A stretch of DNA of 64,000 bases from Thiohalobacter thiocyanaticus (GCF_003932505.1 NZ_QZMU01000001.1:496001-560000), one strand, 5' to 3'; shown: positions 8,068 through 17,971, counted from the first letter of the stretch. Translations and numbers: made by a program. Notes: generated by a model from the letters alone, not told the origin.

Positions 8068-9486
8068 TTACTGCAGCAGCGACAGGGCCAGCTGCGGCAG
8101 GCTGTTGGCCTGGGCCAGAGCCGAGACACCGGCCTGCTGCAGGATCTGGCTGCGGGTCAGCTCGGCGGTTTCGGCGGCGAAGTCCGCATCCAGGATGCGC
8201 GAGCGGGATGCCGTCAGGTTCTCGTTGGTCACCGAGATGTTGCTGACCACTGCCTCGAAGCGGTTCTGCACGGCACCCAGTTCGGCGCGGGCACTGTTGA
8301 TCTCGTCCAGTGCCGTATCGGCGATCTGGATGGCGGTCTGGGCCCCGTCGGCGGTGGAGATATCCATCTGCGACACCACGTAGGTGTTGGTGGTGGCGGC
8401 ACCGGCGCCGGTAGCGGCGAAATCAGCCTGGACATCCGAGGCGGCCTGGCCGGTGAACTGGATACCCTCGGAACTGGTGCTGGCGATTTCGACACCGCCG
8501 TACTGGGTGCCGGTCGAGGCGAAACCCGTACCCGTCTGGGCGGTAGTGTTGTCAGCGTCGGTAATGGTCTGGGTGATATCGAAGTTGCTGCCATCGGCCT
8601 TGGCGATGGTGAGGGTGCCGGCATTGTTCGTGGCGGTATACCCCTCCAGGGCATCGATGGCATCGGCGACGTTCTGCGCGGTCACAGCACCCTGCTCATC
8701 GGTGTACAGGTCATTGCCGTCGATCGAAAGCGAATAACCGTCGCCGGCATCGCCGTCAGCAATGAGATCGTCGAACGCGATATCCTGGCTGTTGGTCGCG
8801 GTTGCCGTTACTCCGTCGATACTGGCCGCGTTGATGGAATCCGCAACAGCGGCAGCATCGCGGCTGGTATCGGCCACGGCCACGCCGTTGATGCTCATCC
8901 CGGACAGGCCGGCGAGGACAGGACCGGTGGAGCTGCCGGTGGTCACCTCGGCGTAGCTGCTGATGTCGGTCTCGCCCAGGACCGAAGTGCTGGCATTGGC
9001 GATGGAGTCGATCGACACGGTCTGGTTGGCGTTGGCGCCGACCTGGAACACCTGGGAGGAGAAGCTGCCGTCGAGCAGGTTCACGCCGTTGAAGGTGGTG
9101 GTCTGGGCCACGCGGTTGATTTCCTCCACCAGTTCGGCGACCTCGCCCTGCAGGGCGGCACGGTCGGAGTCACTGTTGGTGGCGTTGGCGGACTGAATGG
9201 CCAGCTCGCGGATACGCTGCAGGCTCTCGGTGAGGCCGCCCAGGGCACCCTCGGCGGTCTGGGCCAGGGAGATGCCGTCATTGGCGTTGCGCGCCGCCTG
9301 GGTCAGGCCGCGGATCTGGGTGGAAAAGCGCTCGGAGATGGCGAGCCCTGCCGCGTCGTCCTTGGCACTGTTGATGCGCAGGCCGGAGGACAGGCGCTCC
9401 AGGGCGCTGGCCTGCGAGCTCTGGGAATTGGTCAGATTACGCTGGGCGTTCAGCGAGGCGATGTTGGTATTGACGATAAGTGCCAT
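8068..9486 (-). CDS. fliC: Flagellin
   Basis: The filament subunit, 472 residues. The N-terminal D0/D1 region starts with [18 protein letters not shown] and holds [19 protein letters not shown]. The C-terminal D0 region ends with [14 protein letters not shown]. The middle (about 180-370) is Ala/Thr/Asp-rich and variable, as expected of surface domains. It is the only flagellin gene in the window. A FliA promoter and an AGGAG ribosome site precede it and a strong terminator follows. Confidence 0.96.
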   Translation of the reverse strand: MALIVNTNIASLNAQRNLTNSQSSQASALERLSSGLRINSAKDDAAGLAISERFSTQIRGLTQAARNANDGISLAQTAEGALGGLTESLQRIRELAIQSANATNSDSDRAALQGEVAELVEEINRVAQTTTFNGVNLLDGSFSSQVFQVGANANQTVSIDSIANASTSVLGETDISSYAEVTTGSSTGPVLAGLSGMSINGVAVADTSRDAAAVADSINAASIDGVTATATNSQDIAFDDLIADGDAGDGYSLSIDGNDLYTDEQGAVTAQNVADAIDALEGYTATNNAGTLTIAKADGSNFDITQTITDADNTTAQTGTGFASTGTQYGGVEIASTSSEGIQFTGQAASDVQADFAATGAGAATTNTYVVSQMDISTADGAQTAIQIADTALDEINSARAELGAVQNRFEAVVSNISVTNENLTASRSRILDADFAAETAELTRSQILQQAGVSALAQANSLPQLALSLLQ

Positions 9487-9591
9487 GATTCGATCTCCTT
9501 GTCCCGGGTGGCATCAATGTGGCCACGGGGATTCGGTTGTTGACTAGCGGATATACTTCGAGCCTCGAAATATTCACCGCTCCCAACAGGC

Positions 9592-9618
9592 ATAGCGGGC
9601 GGGGAAGACGAATCTTTA
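9592..9618 (-). promoter_or_regulatory. FliA (sigma-28) promoter of fliC
   Basis: On the minus strand TAAAGATT, 11 bases, then CCCGCTAT. The -35 matches the consensus TAAAGTTT at 7 of 8 and the spacing is ideal. The -10 matches GCCGATAA at 5 of 8. Position upstream of flagellin supports the call. Confidence 0.7.
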
Positions 9619-9680
9619 GGGTTTTTTGACGCTGCGGGGGGATGGCCGGGAAATCCACGAAACCTACTGTTTTTCTTATA

Positions 9681-9871
9681 AAAGCGCCACAGAATACACG
9701 GAAAGCACGGAAAGGAATAATGTGGTCAAAGACCGTAGGTCGGGTTAGCGCAGCGTAACCCGACATCGCCCCCGGTTGTCGTCGGGTTACGCCCTGCCGG
9801 GCTAACCCGACCTACGCATTGAAGTATTGGTATCGGGAATTTCCGTGCTTTCCGTGTATTCCGTGGCGCTC
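9681..9871. repeat. CACGGAA-ended inverted-repeat element, copy 5
   Basis: A 191-bp element between the GGDEF-EAL gene and fliC. Inverted ends AAAGCGCCACAGAATACACG and the matching inverse enclose a GTAGGTCGGGTTAGC palindrome (9735-9815). One end is 8 bp past the GGDEF-EAL stop codon. Confidence 0.85.
9735..9815. repeat. Palindromic repeat GTAGGTCGGGTTAGC, copy 2
   Basis: The same palindrome as at 7414, here in the opposite orientation, centred inside CACGGAA copy 5. Confidence 0.85.
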
Positions 9872-9878
9872 CTGATCC

Positions 9879-12446
9879 TTACTCATCCCCCACCGCCGCC
9901 GGGTCCTCGAGCGGGCGGGCGATGTAGTGGCCCTGGGCGTGGTCGACGCCGCAGGCGATGAGCAGCTGCAGGATCTCGCGGGTGTTGACGTACTCGGCCA
10001 CGGTCTCCCGACCCAGGCAGTGGGCGATGTCGTTCATGGAGGTGACCATGGCCTGGTCGATGGGGTCCGTGGCCATGGCCTGGACGAACATGCCGTCGAT
10101 CTTGATGTAGTCCACCGGCAGCTGCTTCATCTGGGAGAAGGAGCTGAAGCCGGTGCCGAAATCATCCAGCGAGAAGCGACAGCCCAGGTCACGGATACGG
10201 TCGATGGCACGCCGGGCCGCGCCCATGTCGCAGATGGCGGCGGTCTCGGTGACCTCGAAGGTGACACAGCCGGGCTCCACGCCGTGCTCGCCGATCAGCC
10301 GCTGGACCCGGGTCGGCCAGTCGCGGTTGCACAGGGTATGGCCGGAGACATTGATGGAGAAACAGGCCTTGCGGAACACCCGGTTGAGCTCGGCCAGCTT
10401 GAGCAGGGCGTGGCGCAGCACCCATTCGTCGATCTCGGGCATCAGGTAGAAGCGTTCCGCCGTGGGGATGAAGTTGTCCGGCGCGATGGCCTCGCCGTGC
10501 GGCCCGCGCAGCCGCAGCAGTACCTCGAAACAGACACTGCAGGCGGCCGGCTGGCCGACGAACCAGTTCCACAGATTGCCGTCCGGGAGTTCGTCGAACC
10601 GTGCCGCACTGAACCCGCCCAGCGGCAGGATGGGCTGGTAGTGGAGCAGGAAATCGTCGCCGCGCAGGGCCTCGCGCAGCCGGTTGGACCAGCCCAGCTC
10701 GCGGTCCATCAGATCCTTGTGCCGGTCATGCGGGTCATAGACATGACTGCGGTTGCCGCCCTGCTGCTTGGCCACATGGCAGGCGATATCGGCCTCGGCC
10801 AGGGCCTCGCCCGGCGAGGGGGTGGCGGCATCGATGACGGCGGCACCGATGCTGGCGCGCACCTTGAACGACTTGCCGTGGTAACTGAAATCCTGCTCCG
10901 AGACCGCGCCGCGGAAGGCCTCGCTGGCCGCATGCAGCTCCGCCGGTTCGATGTTGCGCAGGAGGATGGCGAACTCGTCCCCACCCAGCCGGGCCAGGGT
11001 GTCGGTGCGGCGCAGGCGCTCGAGCAGACGCTGTCCCACCTGGATGAGCAGTGCGTCCCCGGCCGCATGCCCCTCGGTGTCGTTGATGTACTTGAAGTGG
11101 TCCAGATCCAGGTACAGCAGGGCGCTGGTGGTCTTCTGGCGTTGCTGCCACTGGCATTCCGCCTCCAGTTGCTCCTCGAAATAGCGCCGGTTGAACAGTT
11201 CGGTTAGCGCGTCGTGGGTGGCCTGCCACAGCAGTCGTTCCTCCAGGCTCTTGCGCTCGGAGATGTCGCGGAAGGCGACCACCGAGCCCTGCTGCTCGCG
11301 GCCCATATACAGGGGATAAACGGTGCATTCGATCGGCACCGAGCTGCCCTCGCGGGTCCAGAAGCAGGTCTCCCAGCTGCGCAGGATCTGGCGGCCACCG
11401 TAGCTCGACTGCAGCAGGCCGCTCAGCGGCGCGATGGGTTTGCCGTCCTGATCGGCGTAGTGAAACAGTTCATGGGCGGACTGGCCGAGCAGCTCGCGGT
11501 TCTCGTCATAACCCAGGATCAGGCGCGCGGCCGGATTGACGAAGGTGATGCGGCCCTCGGCGTCGACCCCGTAGACGCCCTCGCCCACCGAGTTGAGGAT
11601 ACTCTGCAATCGCTGGCGCTCGGCGTCGATGGACTTGCGCCCGGCCACGCTGCGGCTCATCGCCGCCACCCGGGCCAGGAACAGGGCATCGTGCTCGTCC
11701 TTGAACATGCATTCGGCCGCACCGGCGTTGAGTGAGTCCTGGATCACCTGGTCCAGGTAGGTGCTGGTGAAAATGGCCGTGGTGACATGGCGGGTGGCCG
11801 GGTCGTCACGCAGCCAGCGGCACAGCACGTCGCCGTTCTCCCCCGGCATGAAGTAGTCGATGATGGCGATGTCGAAAGGCTGACTGCGGGCCTTGTCGAA
11901 GCCCTCGTCGACATTGGCGGCCATCTCCAGGCGATACCTCTGTCCGCTCAGCAGCCGCCGGTAATAGGCGCGCACGCTGGGTGAGTCGTCCACGAACAGG
12001 ACCCGCGTCCCGCCCTGGTCGGCCAGCGGCGGTTCCAGGTCGCCCTCGCCCGCCTCGCGCGCGGACCTGAGTGTGTTGATGGTCGCCACCGCCTCGGTGT
12101 GCAGGCGCCAGTCGAGCATGGCGGTGTGGGAGCGGCGCACCACCCAGGCCCGGGTGGCGGGTTCGGGGTCATTGACCATGATCAGGACCGGCAGGGCCGC
12201 CAGCCCCGGTTCTTCCAGCAGCGTGAAGAGTTCGTCGGCCTCCGGCCGGGTATGCACCGGCCAGCCGATCACCGCTACCGCAATGCCAGCACCGCCCGGC
12301 GCGGTTGCCAATCGCTCCAGCCCGGCGGTGAAGGACTCCACGGCGCTGACGGCGAAGCCACTACCACGCAGCAGCCGCTCCAGCGCATAACGCAGGGTGG
12401 GCGACTCCTCGATCAGCAGGACTGTGTTGTTGGGTTCCGGGGCCAT
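9879..12446 (-). CDS. REC-REC-PAS-GGDEF-EAL c-di-GMP regulator
   Basis: An 855-residue soluble signalling protein. It has a degenerate receiver-like domain without an acceptor Asp (1-115), a second receiver with an Asp in IIDYFMPGENG (135-255), and a PAS domain with PAC segment (275-395). The GGDEF domain has an intact LGGDEF and an RRTD inhibitory site five residues before it. The EAL domain has the first motif as EVL, and DDFGTGFSS, YIKID and AEYVN are present. Both cyclase and phosphodiesterase sites therefore look usable. The ATG at 12446 has AAAAGG upstream; the upstream start at 12470 has none. Its place between fliC and flgL suggests a motility role. Confidence 0.88.
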   Translation of the reverse strand: MAPEPNNTVLLIEESPTLRYALERLLRGSGFAVSAVESFTAGLERLATAPGGAGIAVAVIGWPVHTRPEADELFTLLEEPGLAALPVLIMVNDPEPATRAWVVRRSHTAMLDWRLHTEAVATINTLRSAREAGEGDLEPPLADQGGTRVLFVDDSPSVRAYYRRLLSGQRYRLEMAANVDEGFDKARSQPFDIAIIDYFMPGENGDVLCRWLRDDPATRHVTTAIFTSTYLDQVIQDSLNAGAAECMFKDEHDALFLARVAAMSRSVAGRKSIDAERQRLQSILNSVGEGVYGVDAEGRITFVNPAARLILGYDENRELLGQSAHELFHYADQDGKPIAPLSGLLQSSYGGRQILRSWETCFWTREGSSVPIECTVYPLYMGREQQGSVVAFRDISERKSLEERLLWQATHDALTELFNRRYFEEQLEAECQWQQRQKTTSALLYLDLDHFKYINDTEGHAAGDALLIQVGQRLLERLRRTDTLARLGGDEFAILLRNIEPAELHAASEAFRGAVSEQDFSYHGKSFKVRASIGAAVIDAATPSPGEALAEADIACHVAKQQGGNRSHVYDPHDRHKDLMDRELGWSNRLREALRGDDFLLHYQPILPLGGFSAARFDELPDGNLWNWFVGQPAACSVCFEVLLRLRGPHGEAIAPDNFIPTAERFYLMPEIDEWVLRHALLKLAELNRVFRKACFSINVSGHTLCNRDWPTRVQRLIGEHGVEPGCVTFEVTETAAICDMGAARRAIDRIRDLGCRFSLDDFGTGFSSFSQMKQLPVDYIKIDGMFVQAMATDPIDQAMVTSMNDIAHCLGRETVAEYVNTREILQLLIACGVDHAQGHYIARPLEDPAAVGDE

Positions 12447-12472
12447 GAGGGACCTTTTACGGGCCTGCATGG

Positions 12473-12500
12473 CTATCGGTCGGCGGCTGGGCGGGCTTTA
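12473..12500 (-). promoter_or_regulatory. Possible FliA promoter of the GGDEF-EAL gene
   Basis: On the minus strand TAAAGCCC is followed after 12 bases by ACCGATAG. The -10 agrees with GCCGATAA at 6 of 8, the -35 at 5 of 8, and spacing is one base long. Transcription would start just before the chosen ATG. Confidence 0.45.
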
Positions 12501-12507
12501 ACAGATC

Positions 12508-12772
12508 AAGAGCGCCACGGAATACACGGAAAACACGGAAAGATGATTTATGAAGCGATTCAGCCTGTAGTTCGGATTACCCGCATCGCGTAACCCGACG
12601 CCACGCCGGCTGTCATTGCGAGTACCCAGAGGGCATAAACGAAGCGTGGCAATCTCGTACAGTAGTATCAATCGGTTGGAGATTGCCACGTCGCTACGCT
12701 CCTCGCAATGACGAATCAATCGGAGGTTTCTTTATTTTCGTCCGTGTTTTCCGTGTTTTCCGTGGCGCTCTT
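12508..12772. repeat. CACGGAA-ended inverted-repeat element, copy 6
   Basis: A 265-bp element between flgL and the GGDEF-EAL gene with the cleanest ends: AAGAGCGCCACGGAATACAC plus two more 9-bp units, inverted. The interior holds a GTCATTGCGAG palindrome (12612-12712) and a degenerate GTAACCCGAC half-repeat. The right end is 3 bp from the flgL stop. Confidence 0.88.
12612..12712. repeat. Palindromic repeat GTCATTGCGAG, copy 1
   Basis: The inverted arms GTCATTGCGAG...GTGGCAATCTC and GAGATTGCCAC...CTCGCAATGAC enclose a short spacer. Related copies lie at 39874-39957 and 57358-57458. Confidence 0.83.
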
Positions 12773-12775
12773 CAA

Positions 12776-13696
12776 TTACCGCAGGAAGTTGAACAGCGAC
12801 AGGTTCTGGATGCGGGAGAAGCTCAGCTGTGCGGCCTCAAGTGCCGCGGTGTGGCGGTTTAGATTGGTGGCGGCCTCGGCATAGTCCAGGTCCTGCAGCC
12901 CGGAACGGGTCTGTTCCATGCGCAGGATGGCGTCGGCATTCTGATTGCGTTGCAGGTCCAGCGCCCGCTGGCGGGCACCGATGGAGCTGCGGGCCGCGCT
13001 CATATTGTCAATGACCGCATCGATGTCGTCCAGGATATGCGCCGTCCTGGGGGGCGAGTCGAGATCCTGCGGCTGGTTGTTTTCCATGGCGGTGATGAAA
13101 TCGGACATCACCGTGAAGACACTCTCATTGCTGTCAGCCGGTGCGGCCATGAAGATATCGGAACCGGAGTCGGTCACCGCGATCTGGCGGTTCTCGCTCA
13201 CGGCGATGAAACGCTGGCCCTGGTCACCGCTGTAGCTGACCACGCCGGCGGTCTGACTGAAGGGCTCGGACTGGCTCTGGAAACCGCCGAAGATGTACTC
13301 GCCGTTGGCGTCCCGGGTATTGGCCAGTGCCAGCATCTGGTCCAGCAGCTGACGGCCCTCGGCGGCGATGTCGGCCCGGCTCTGGGCACTCTGGCTGCCG
13401 TTGAGACCGGTAATGGTCAGTTCGCGCAGCCGCTGCAGGGCGCTGATGCCGGAATCGAGCGTGGTCTCGGTCAGCCCGAGACGCGATTCGGCCCGATCGG
13501 CATTGGTCTGGAAGCGCTCCAGGCGCTGCAGATCCTCGTTGAGCCCGACGATGGCCGCACTGGCCGCCGGGTCGTCGGCCGGCGAGACGATGCGCCGGCC
13601 GGTGCCCAGCTGGTTGCTGACCCGGGCCAGCTGGGTCTGCTGGTCCTGAATGGCATTGAGCCCCTGCTGATAAAGCTGTGAAGTCGAGATGCGCAT
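12776..13696 (-). CDS. flgL: Hook-filament junction protein FlgL (HAP3)
   Basis: FlgL joins hook to filament. The 306-residue product starts with MRISTSQLYQQGLNAI and has flagellin-like helical ends (DDPAASAAIVGLNEDLQRLE; LEAAQLSFSRIQNLSLFNFL). It follows flgK with a 4-base gap and closes the flgBCDEFGHIJKL run. Confidence 0.95.
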   Translation of the reverse strand: MRISTSQLYQQGLNAIQDQQTQLARVSNQLGTGRRIVSPADDPAASAAIVGLNEDLQRLERFQTNADRAESRLGLTETTLDSGISALQRLRELTITGLNGSQSAQSRADIAAEGRQLLDQMLALANTRDANGEYIFGGFQSQSEPFSQTAGVVSYSGDQGQRFIAVSENRQIAVTDSGSDIFMAAPADSNESVFTVMSDFITAMENNQPQDLDSPPRTAHILDDIDAVIDNMSAARSSIGARQRALDLQRNQNADAILRMEQTRSGLQDLDYAEAATNLNRHTAALEAAQLSFSRIQNLSLFNFLR

Positions 13697-13700
13697 GTGT

Positions 13701-15658
13701 TTACCTGCCTGTCGCCTGCAACAGCGTCTGGAAGATGGTATCGGAGATGGTGACCACCTGGGCCGCGGCCTGATAGGCCTGCTGCCAGCGCATCATTTCA
13801 GCGGCCTCTTCGTCCAGGTTGACGGCGGAGACGGCATCATGCCGGGCCTGGGCCTGGTCGGCCAGATTACCCTGGGTGGTGGCCAGGGTCTGGGCCCGGC
13901 GGGTCTTGACCCCGACGTCGGCGATCATCTGGCCGTAGCTGTCCTGGAAGCTGGCCGTGGCGTTGTTCATGGTCTTGTCTGTCTGCAGACCGGCCAGGGC
14001 CAGGGCGTTGCGGTTGTCACCCCCACCTCCGCCGTTGGCACTGATCACGAACTGGTCGTTGTTGTCCGGTGAGCCCGAGATGGTGAATTCCAGTCCGCTG
14101 ATACCGGTGTCGGCGCTGGTGAAGGTCGCCCCGGACTGGGTGGTCGGATCATAACCGAAGGAAATGGCACCGCCGTCGCTGAAGGTGTTGGTCGTGTCGT
14201 CATAGGTCAGCGTTATTGGCAGTGACGGCAGTGACCCCGTCACGGTACCGGAGGAGAATTTCCCGCTACCCGTGTTGGTCGGGATACCGGTACCGCTGGT
14301 CTGGCCGTCGATGCGCACAGGCGCGGCCGCGGCGATTTCGCGCGGATTGGTGATATTCGCGGCGATATCGTCGCCGCCCTGGCGGGTCGGACGCAGCAGG
14401 AATTTGTCACCGGCCACTGCGGTGCCGCTGACCGTGAGATCGATATCCAGGCCATATTTGGAAAAGGTCGTGCCCGGCGTGACCGTGTCCGTCGCCCCAC
14501 TGGTCAGGTTGCGCAGGGTCCAGTTCGCGCCGTCGTAGCTCAGGCTGAATTCATCGGCGGTGAGCTGGTCGATATTGGCGCTGTCGAAGGCAACATTCAG
14601 GCTGGACGAGCCGGCATTGCTCAGGCTGGAGAACACCTGGTCGTTCGGATCGGTCACGCCGAAGAAGTCGGGCAGGCTGGTGCCGGGCGTCCCGTCCAGA
14701 TCCTGACCGCTGCGATGCTGGGCATTGAAGGTCTCGGCCAGGGACACGGCGACCTGACCCAGACGGTTCTGGGCCGGATCCAGCACCTCGTTGCGAAACC
14801 CGATGATCCCGCCCCGCTGCCGCCGCTGATCTTGTCCGTGATCAGACTGGAGCCGGAACCGGAACCGCCAAAGGAAAAGCCGATGTCCAGCTGCTGGCTG
14901 TCCAGGCTGTTGCGTTCCACACTCAGGCTGCCGGCCTTCTGCCCCACCACCAGCGGCTGGCCGTTGCCGATATAGACATTGAGGGTGTGATCGGACTGCT
15001 CCAGGGTGGTCACGCCGACCTTCTCGGAAAGCGTGAGGACCAGCTGGTCGCGCTGGTCCAACAGATCGTTGGGAGGCTGTCCCGTACCGGACCCGAAGGC
15101 CAGTGCAATGTCCTCGTTCAGACTGGCGATGGAACCGGCCAGGTCGTTGATCTCGTCCACCTGGTTGCGGAATTCGATGCCGATGCGATCGCGCAGGCCG
15201 TCCAGCTCGCCGTCGATGTGATGGAAGCTGGACGCCAGCGACTGGGCCTCGCTCAACATCAGCTCACGGGCCGGGACGGCGGTGGGGTCGTCGGCCACCT
15301 GCTGGATGGAATCGAAGAAGTTCTGCAGCGCGGGCGACAGCCCGGAGTTCGGATCCGCCAGCAGGTTGTCCACCACCGAGGCGAACTCGGCGTAGGTTCT
15401 GGAACTGTCGCGCGCGCCGATACTGGAGCGCAGTTCGCGTTCCAGGAAATCGTCATAGCTGCGCTGCACACCGTCGACCTGCACCCCGTTACCGATGAAT
15501 CCGGCACCTGAATTGTTCGGCGTCTGCGTACTGAGATCCACCCGCTGGCGGCTGAAGCCGTCGGTGTTGACGTTGGCGATGTTATGGCCGGTGGTGGCCA
15601 GCGCCCGCTGAAAGGAAAGCAGCGCCGACGAGGCCGTACCGAGAATCCCGCTGGCCAT
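13701..15658 (-). pseudogene. flgK: Hook-filament junction protein FlgK (HAP1), single-base frameshift
   Basis: Two abutting reading frames together give a full-length FlgK of about 650 residues. The N-terminal part from 15658 begins MASGILGTASSALLSFQRAL and includes TGHNIANVNTDGFSRQRV. The C-terminal part continues from about 14811 with FRNEVLDPAQNRLGQVA and ends with the helical WQQAYQAAAQVV. The frame breaks in a run of four G (C at 14812-14815 on the plus strand). One more G would read GGSGGGIIGFRNEV, the expected family sequence. FlgK is essential for filament attachment, so either the sequence has a one-base error or the strain lacks a normal filament. Confidence 0.88.
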
Positions 15659-15661
15659 GGA

Positions 15662-16693
15662 TTAACCCTCCTGCGCGCGCGAGGGCGCGGATGTTGTGCC
15701 GGCCGGCTCCCCTGCAGAGACTAACGGCCCCGTATCGGTCTGCTTGAGCGCGGTCACCTGCTGGCGGAAATCGGAACGGTTCATGATTGCGCTGATCTTG
15801 CGGGCATAATCCGGATCGGTGGCGTAACCCGCCTGCTGCAGGGCGGCCGCGAAGCCCTCGGCCGAATCGGCCTGCAGGGCCTCGCGATAACGCGGCTGTT
15901 GCTGCAGGAAGCGGGCATAATCGTCAAAACCCTCTGCCAGCGAGCCGTAGGCCCGGAAGGCCGCCCGCTCCTGCTGCATGACCCCGTCGCGGAATTCCAG
16001 CGTCGGTCTGGTCACCTGCTCACCCGACCAACGGGCATCGGCCTTGATGCCGAACAGATTGTGGCTGCTGCGCCCGTCGGGCTGCTGCATGACGTGCCGG
16101 CCCCAGCCGGTTTCCAGCGCGGCCTGCGCCAGGATCCCCTCCGCCGGCACATCCAGGGCGGCAGCGGCGCGCTGGGCGTGCGGCCAGGCTGCCTGGATGA
16201 ATTCGCGCGGGTTGCCGGGTTCACCCAGTTCCGTACCGCCAGCAACCGCCTCGGCCGATCCGACGGCCGGCGCAGCTTCCGGCCGCGTCTGTGCCGGGCG
16301 CGCCGCCTGCGGACCGAACAGGCTCTCGCGCGTCACCGGCGGCACCTGGGGGACAGCCTGTCCCGCCTCGCCGGCCGAGTCAGGCGCGCCGCCCAACTGG
16401 CGCACCAGCATGTCGGCGATGCCCAGTCCCCTGCCCTTCGTGGCTTCGACCGCGATCTGCTGATCGAACATCTGCTGATAGAACTTGATCTGGTCATTAT
16501 TGAGCAGACCTTCCTCGTCGAAGCTGGTGGCGCGCATGTTCTTGAGCAGCATCTGCACGAACAGGGACTCGAACTGTCCCGCCACCTGGCGCAGGGTGTC
16601 GATGTCACGGCCACCGGACTGCGCGGCGCGGCTCTTCAGCGCAGCCAGGCCCTGCAGGTCCATGAAGGCATTGGCATCGGAGACCGTGTTCAT
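15662..16693 (-). CDS. flgJ: Flagellar rod cap / peptidoglycan hydrolase FlgJ
   Basis: A dual-domain FlgJ of 343 residues. The N-terminal rod-binding domain (about 30-115, FESLFVQMLLKNMRA) caps the growing rod. The C-terminal glucosaminidase domain (about 165-315, ILAQAALETGWGRH with the catalytic Glu) opens the peptidoglycan. A Pro/Ala-rich linker joins them. GGGGTGA precedes the ATG. It sits between flgI and flgK as in other gammaproteobacteria. Confidence 0.95.
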   Translation of the reverse strand: MNTVSDANAFMDLQGLAALKSRAAQSGGRDIDTLRQVAGQFESLFVQMLLKNMRATSFDEEGLLNNDQIKFYQQMFDQQIAVEATKGRGLGIADMLVRQLGGAPDSAGEAGQAVPQVPPVTRESLFGPQAARPAQTRPEAAPAVGSAEAVAGGTELGEPGNPREFIQAAWPHAQRAAAALDVPAEGILAQAALETGWGRHVMQQPDGRSSHNLFGIKADARWSGEQVTRPTLEFRDGVMQQERAAFRAYGSLAEGFDDYARFLQQQPRYREALQADSAEGFAAALQQAGYATDPDYARKISAIMNRSDFRQQVTALKQTDTGPLVSAGEPAGTTSAPSRAQEG

Positions 16694-16706
16694 CGCGTCA
16701 CCCCGC

Positions 16707-16785
16707 AGGATGGGTGAAGGCGCATGGCGCCGTAACCCATCGGGTTGGAACGGCTTCGATGGTGTCGCTTCGCTTCACCCATCCT
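16707..16785. repeat. Palindromic repeat AGGATGGGTGAAG
   Basis: The inverted arms AGGATGGGTGAAGG...AACCCATC and CTTCACCCATCCT lie in the 125-bp flgI-flgJ gap. The only copy seen in the window. Confidence 0.7.
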
Positions 16786-16818
16786 ACGACGTGGTCATGA
16801 TCACCCATGGTATTTCCT

Positions 16819-17949
16819 TTACAGCACCACCAGCTCGGCGCGCAGGGCACCGGCCTGTTTCAGGGCTTCCAGGATGGCGACCAGGTCGCTGGGCGCGGCG
16901 CCCACGCGGTTGACCGCCACCACGATGTCGTTCAGCGTCACGCCGGGCTCGAACAGGAACATGCGGTTGTCCTCCTCCTCCACGGCGACACTGGTGGATG
17001 GCGTGAGCACGGTCTCGCCCTGCGACAGCGGTGCGGGCTGGCTGACCTGCGGATCCTCGGTAATGGTCACGGTGAGATTGCCGTGGGCCACCGCCGCCGG
17101 CATCACCCGCACATGCTGACCGATGACCACAGTGCCGGTGCGCGAGTTGACGATCACCCGCGCCGGCGCCTCACCCGGCCTGACCTCCAGGTTCTCCAGC
17201 AGGGACACGAATGCCACCCGCTGGGAACGGTCGCGCGGTGCACTCACGCTGACTGCCCCGGCATCCACCGGCTGGGCCGAGCGTGGACCGATCAGGTCGT
17301 TGATGGATTTCGCCAAACGGTTGGCCGTGGTGAAATCGGGCGTGTGCAGATTGAGCGTGAGGCTGTCGCCTTCCATGAAGGGGCTGAGTACCTCGCGCTC
17401 CACCGTGGCTCCGTTGGGGATGCGGCCCACGCTGGGCACATTGACCGTGATGCGCGAGCCGTCGTCACCGCCGGCGCTGAGTCCGCCCACCACCAGGTTG
17501 CCCTGGGCAACGGCATAGACCTGGCCGTCGGCGCCGCGCATGGGCGACATCAGCAGGGTGCCGCCGCGCAGGCTGGTGGCATCGCCGATGGAGGAAACGG
17601 TGATGTCGATCTTCTGCCCCTTCTTGGAAAAGGGCGGCAGGTCCGCGCTCAGGGTCACGGCAGCGGCGTTCTTGAGCGTGATGCGTTGATCGTCCGGAAC
17701 CTTGACCCCGAACTGCGCCAGCATGCTTTTCACACTCTGCACGGTGAAAGGGGTCTTGTCGCCGGTGCCGTCCAGCCCGACCACGATGCCATAGCCGACC
17801 AGCTGGTTGTCGCGTACACCGGCCACGGTGGCGATGTCCTTGACGCGCTCGGCGGCGGCGGGGACGGTAATGAGCAGGCTCATCAGCAGGGTAAAGACAA
17901 ATCCCAGGCGATTGGCGTTGAACATGGCTTTTCCGAAGGATCGAATCAT
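16819..17949 (-). CDS. flgI: Flagellar P-ring protein FlgI
   Basis: FlgI forms the periplasmic P ring, assembled with the help of FlgA. The mature protein begins after a signal peptide ending [10 protein letters not shown]. Conserved stretches include [22 protein letters not shown] and the C-terminal [15 protein letters not shown]. Two starts are possible: ATG 17949 (GAGGG at 10 bases) or ATG 17925 (GGAAAA at 6 bases). Both leave a usable signal peptide; an extension to 18000 would cross a repeat and is unlikely. Confidence 0.95.
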   Translation of the reverse strand: MIRSFGKAMFNANRLGFVFTLLMSLLITVPAAAERVKDIATVAGVRDNQLVGYGIVVGLDGTGDKTPFTVQSVKSMLAQFGVKVPDDQRITLKNAAAVTLSADLPPFSKKGQKIDITVSSIGDATSLRGGTLLMSPMRGADGQVYAVAQGNLVVGGLSAGGDDGSRITVNVPSVGRIPNGATVEREVLSPFMEGDSLTLNLHTPDFTTANRLAKSINDLIGPRSAQPVDAGAVSVSAPRDRSQRVAFVSLLENLEVRPGEAPARVIVNSRTGTVVIGQHVRVMPAAVAHGNLTVTITEDPQVSQPAPLSQGETVLTPSTSVAVEEEDNRMFLFEPGVTLNDIVVAVNRVGAAPSDLVAILEALKQAGALRAELVVL

Positions 17950-17971
17950 GAGCTTTATTCCCTCACCCCAA

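Noticed and set aside
7387..12772. CRISPR array suggested by repeated 30-base units
   Set aside because: The units are inverted pairs with gaps of 100-200 bp between genes, not direct repeats with uniform spacers, and no cas gene is present.
12776..15658. Programmed frameshift in flgK
   Set aside because: The site is a plain G run without a slippery heptamer or downstream pseudoknot that could be recognised. A base error is simpler.
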